Of a stretch of DNA of 64,000 nt, positions 60,139-64,000 are shown piece by piece (within the stretch, counting starts at the first letter, position 1; the number at the start of each line of letters is the position of its first letter). Source of the stretch: Planoprotostelium fungivorum (Eukaryota; Evosea; Variosea; Cavosteliida; Cavosteliaceae); assembly GCA_003024175.1 (NCBI GenBank), contig MDYQ01000034.1, positions 62,001-126,000 on the forward strand. Reading direction: 5' to 3'. The notes beneath the pieces are model-generated. The model saw only the letters and a list, made by a program, of their open reading frames with translations. It searched no databases and was not told the DNA's origin. Position numbers and translations under genes: made by a program.

Positions 60139-63100
60139 ATGGCAACAGCAGGGGCGATTCACGATGAATCGTGGACGGTGAAGGCAGACGAGCTGGTCGA
60201 TTTCTTCAAGAGGAGGGATGAAGGAGATGGACAGTCGTTGAAGGAGCTGAGGAACAAGTACAATGGTCCAGAGGGATTAGCACAGCTTCTAAAATCAGAC
60301 GCGAAACACGGATTGTCTGCAGAGGTGAGAGACATCCAACAGAGCTCAAATGTATGATATGGTTCTGATACCCATGTTTCAGGAAGTTCCCTCTGCTTAT
60401 GCAGCCAGAAAAGAGATCTATGGAATCAACATCATCCCAGAGAAATCACCTCGAACCTACTTCGATTTCCTCTTCGATGCCTTATCAGACAGAACTCTCA
60501 TTATTCTGATCGTTGCCGCCGTTCTATCCATCGGTTTAGAGACAGGATTTCCACCTCCGGGCGCTTCCAGAGCGTGAGTACCACCTCCTTAAAATAGACA
60601 CAAAAAAGTGAAGCACCTTCTAATGCAAAAAACAGTATCGCCTGGATTGAGGGAGTTGCCATTCTCATCGCCGTAGCTCTCGTCTCCAATGTGACGGCGG
60701 CCAATGATACCATCAAAGATCGAAGATTCAGACAGTTGACCGCCATCTCTGAGGATCGCAAGGTCCGTTGCATCCGTGGAGGACAGTGGTCGGTCATCTC
60801 CGTCAATGACCTCTTGGTCGGTGATATCGTCAGCGTAGAGACGGGAGATCGAGTTCCAGCCGACATAGTCCTCTTCGAGTACCAGGGCCTCCGCAGCGAT
60901 GAATCCTCCATGACTGGAGAGAGCGACACCGTAAAGAAGAACAAGGAGAACCCATGGCTCCTCTCCGGATGTTCGGTGAGACGGTGCATGTTCCATCTTC
61001 CATGCTGATGGACGTTTAGATCTCCGAAGGAACTGGTAAAGGAGTTGTCATCTGTGTGGGACCTCAATCTCAGTGGGGACTTATCAAGGCCTCCCTGGAT
61101 CAGGAAGAGAGGAAGACACCTCTGCAGGAGCACCTGAATGACTTGGCCGAGAACATCGGTAAGGCGGGTCTCGCCGCCGCCACGATCACACTCATCGGAC
61201 TCTTCATCCGAGTGAGTCATCACGACCACGATCTCTCATACATCCGTCTTCTAAATATGTTCCACCGTCACATCATCATCGCCTTGTCCATCCATCTCAT
61301 CATGATGATCACGATCTGATGTCACATCAGTGGGCCGTCCTCACTTTCCCACCCGGACAACCTCACGTGTGGAACAGCTACTACCTCGGAGAGTGGATCC
61401 GATTTGTCATCATCGCCATCGTCATCATCGTCGTTGCCGTGCCAGAAGGTCTCCCCCTGGCCGTGACGCTATCTCTCGCCTACTCCATGTTCAAGATGAT
61501 GAAAGATCAGAACCTCGTGAGACATCTCGCCGCCTGCGAGACCATGGGTGGTGCCACTCAGATCTGCTCCGATAAGACGGGTGGGTCCATCTACAACGTT
61601 GTAGACGAGCTGACCGGAGCAGGTACCCTCACGCAGAACCGAATGACTGTCGTGAGATTGTGGGCCGCCGGGGTCAAATTGGAAGATCAACCGAAGGATA
61701 AATCTGCCTTCACTCCGAAGGTGATCAAGTGATGAGAGATGAGGTCATGACGCTCATGACAGATCTTGGAACTGTTGAACGACGGAGTGTGCATCAACTC
61801 ATCGGCTGCCATTCAGAACAAGGACACCGAGAAACCAGAATTTGTGGGTCTGAAGACAGAGTGTGCGTTGCTCATGATGGCATCCAATCTGGGAACCGAT
61901 TACGAGACCGTCCGAAGGTACGTCCCTCTCGATTTTATTCTATTTTATTTCTCTCCACGTGATGTCTCACCCTCCTCTTCAGCCGCGGTAATGTGGCTCG
62001 CGCCTGGCCCTTCTCTTCTAAATTGAAGAGAATGTCGACTGCCGTTCGAACCGAAGACAAGATCCGTCTCTACACCAAGGGAGCTTCTGAAGTCATTCTT
62101 GACCTCTGCACTCACCAGTTCAACGCCGACGGCAGTGTAAAGAGCATGTCAGAGGAGAACAGGGAGATGCTGAACAATCTCATCAACACTTGGGCTTCTC
62201 AGGGGTTACGTACCCTTACGCTCGCAGCTCGCGAGCTTCCCAAGGAGACTGAATTCAGCGACGAAGGAGAGTGCCCGTACGAATCCAACTTGACCCTCAT
62301 CGGTATCGTCGGTATTCAAGACCCTCTCAGGTGAAATTCCGCGTAGATTCCAACGAAATCTCACGTAATTCTCAGACCCGAAGTCCCCAACAGCATCATG
62401 ATGTGTCAGCGAGCCGGCATCACTGTCAGAATGCTGACGGGAGACAACATCTTGACGGCCAAGCAGATCGGTAAATCGTGTGGAATCCTCACTGAAGAAG
62501 GAATTGCCATGGAGGGCCCCGACTTTAGAAAATTGAGCGTAGAGAAGATGGATCGAATCATTCCACGCCTCCAGATCATCGCTCGTTGCTCGCCCGGTGA
62601 GAATTTTCCGAGAATTTTCGAAGAAATTTCTGACGGTGGACAGAGGACAAGCTGACCTTGGTGAAGAGACTGATCGAGTTGGGAGAGGTAGTTGCCGTGA
62701 CTGGTGACGGTACGAACGACGTTCCCGCCCTCTGCGAGGCCGACGTCGGTTTCGCCATGGGTATCTCCGGTACGGAGGTGAGCGTCTACAACGTTGTAGA
62801 TCGAGTCACGTGACCCTCCTCAGGTGGCCAAGGACGCCTGTGACATCATCTTACTCGACGACAATTTCTCCTCCATCGAGAGGGCCGTCATGTGGGGCCG
62901 CGGCGTCTACGATGCCATCCGCAAGTACGTAACCCGAAATTTCACCGGAATCTCCCTGACATCCCCCAGGTTCATCCAATTCCAGCTTACCGTCAACATC
63001 GTGGCCGTTACCGTGGCCTTTGTCGGAGCCGTATCGGGTGGTGACTCCCCTCTACAACCCGTCCAGATGCTGTGGGTCAATTTGATCATGGACACCATGG

Positions 63101-64000
63101 CTGCGTTAGCTCTGGCTACTGAGAAGCCAACCATGGAGCTGTTCAACCGACCACCACACGGCAGACACTCCCCTCTCATCACGTGGAGGATGTGGAGACA
63201 CATTGCAGGCCACGCCATCGTTCAGTTGGGTGTCATGGGCTGGTTGTACTACGGTGGATCTCAGGTAGAATCGGTCGAAATTTCGCGACTTACGTACGAA
63301 GGTGTCCTTCTTCGAATACAACGAGCCACACGAGAGCGAGATCGGCACCCGATTCGCTGACCAGGCCGCGTACGAAGTTGAAGAGAGAAATTACGAGACG
63401 AGAAGAAGCACTGTCATCTTCAATACCTTTGTCTTCATGCAGCTGTTCAACGAACTCAACGCGAGAAAACTAGAGGACGGTGAGTGTGGTAGTCGACACT
63501 CTAGCCTGACGTGTCGACAGAATTGAACATGCTGAAGGATATCAAGTCCAGCTACCTCTTCATCGGTATCTTCTTCATCACTGCGATAGTGCAAGCCATC
63601 ATCGTTGAATTTGGCGGTGAATTTTCAAAGACAACTCACCTCAACGCGAAGACCTGGGCCGTGTGCCTGGCCCTCGGATTCCTATCGATCCCCGTCGGTA
63701 CGTAACGTACGTACGGTAGTTGTGACTGAGGGTATTCAGGTATCTTGTTACGCTTCATACCCGTACCGGCAGATAAGGAGCGTACGTCCGCTCCACCCGA
63801 GTACGTCGCCGACGAGGCCGAGCTGACGCTGATGGAAGACGTAAGTCGAAATGTCATCGGTTTCCACCGTCTCACCCCCCGCAGGTTCGCAAGGAAGAGG
63901 CGGCACGTTCGCGTCGACCCTCTAAGAGTTCGAGAGCGCATGAGCCCAGCGACACGTTGGTGGACAATTATTTCCCGCCTTCTTCCCCTCGCAGGACGCC
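60139..64000 (+). CDS. Plasma-membrane-type Ca2+-ATPase (P2B), 3' partial
   Basis: Starts [20 protein letters not shown]. Motifs in order: [20 protein letters not shown] (M1-M2), [11 protein letters not shown] (TGE), [20 protein letters not shown] (M4 Ca2+ site), CSDKTG joined over an intron to TLTQNRMTV (phosphorylated Asp), [36 protein letters not shown] and [19 protein letters not shown] (M6). The C-terminal tail ([20 protein letters not shown]) runs off the window. A lone oddity is Val for Ala in TGDGTNDAPAL. Introns at 61581-61622 and 62778-62823 carry TCTACAACGTTGTAGA. The pump exports Ca2+ at the plasma or contractile-vacuole membrane. Confidence 0.95.
61590..61605 (+). repeat. 16-bp palindrome in the intron splitting DKTGTLT
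   Basis: TCTACAACGTTGTAGA, a perfect palindrome nine bases into the 42-nt intron 61581-61622. Confidence 0.9.
62785..62800 (+). repeat. 16-bp palindrome in a second Ca2+-ATPase intron
   Basis: The same TCTACAACGTTGTAGA, seven bases into the 46-nt intron 62778-62823. The flanks differ from the first copy. Confidence 0.9.

Noticed and set aside
1-64000. CRISPR arrays, insertion sequences, LTR or virus-like elements
   Set aside because: No spaced direct repeats, reverse transcriptase, integrase, capsid or envelope motifs, or long terminal repeats were seen. The 22-bp and 8-bp arrays are intronic tandem repeats.

Overview
The window is nuclear DNA from a unicellular eukaryote. Genes are packed tail to tail on both strands, separated by anything from a few bases to about 1 kb. 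Nearly all are cut by many very short spliceosomal introns: most measured ones are 37-48 nt, with GTGAG/GTRNG donors and a CTGAC-like branch site close to the AG. Base composition is near 50% GC. The gene set includes SPEF2/KPL2 (a flagellar central-pair protein), a heterotrimeric G alpha, a class I cyclic nucleotide phosphodiesterase, an IQGAP, a RasGEF, a choline transporter-like protein, Skp1, Brx1, Rqc2/NEMF and a plasma-membrane-type Ca2+-ATPase. That fits a free-living flagellated protist with amoebozoan/opisthokont-like signalling. I cannot name the species. I see no rRNA, tRNA, CRISPR, prokaryotic operon or viral element.

Layout. 1-2.7 kb: 3' part of NEMF/Rqc2 (+). 2.9-3.1 kb: small secreted peptide (-). 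3.9-7.5 kb: SPEF2-like (+). 7.5-9.0 kb: SET-domain methyltransferase (-). 9.1-9.8 kb: secreted Cys-rich protein (-). 10.5-11.9 kb: HNH nuclease-like gene (-), with degenerate repeats upstream. 12.7-18.2 kb: IQGAP with three inserted beta-sandwich modules (-). 18.4-20.0 kb: SWIM zinc-finger protein (+). 20.0-21.3 kb: PhzF-like (-). 21.4-22.3 kb: MTHFS (+). 22.3-22.5 kb: small ORF (-). 22.5-24.0 kb: secreted protein (+). 24.2-26.3 kb: ER DnaJ (-). 26.4-27.6 kb: SDR (-). 27.8-28.6 kb: MsrA (+). 28.9-30.1 kb: AKR8-type reductase (+). 30.4-33.7 kb: pseudo-receiver phosphodiesterase (-). 33.8-34.6 kb: CZIB/DUF866 (-). 34.8-36.4 kb: G alpha (+). 37.4-39.4 kb: MFS transporter (+). 39.6-40.2 kb: Skp1 (-). 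40.5-43.0 kb: CTL/SLC44 (+). 43.0-44.2 kb: V4R protein (-). 44.3-47.5 kb: RasGEF-V4R (-). 48.0-49.7 kb: Brx1 (+). 49.7-50.4 kb: small membrane protein (-). 51.2-53.0 kb: metallo-beta-lactamase-fold hydrolase (+). 53.5-55.6 kb: GPI-anchored GH17 beta-1,3-glucanase (+). 55.8-59.2 kb: DUF3712-like membrane protein (-). 60.1-64.0 kb: Ca2+-ATPase, running off the end (+).

The genes do not form one pathway. Several are signalling genes (G alpha, PDE, RasGEF, IQGAP, Ca2+ pump); the rest are housekeeping, repair or surface genes.

The strongest unexplained signal is in the introns. A short motif, ATCTACAACG or its complement CGTTGTAGAT, occurs in introns of most of the larger genes, in both orientations. 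It often forms perfect palindromes, terminal inverted repeats or, in one intron, a 22-bp tandem array. A T-rich intron family and a TGACGTCA-rich one occur beside it. This looks like the trace of sequence-related (introner-like) introns or a shared splicing/RNA-structure element. Other highlights are an IQGAP carrying extracellular-type GTHDWE modules, a neighbouring pair of V4R genes (one fused to RasGEF), and a 201-bp duplication around a single N that is probably an assembly join between two alleles.
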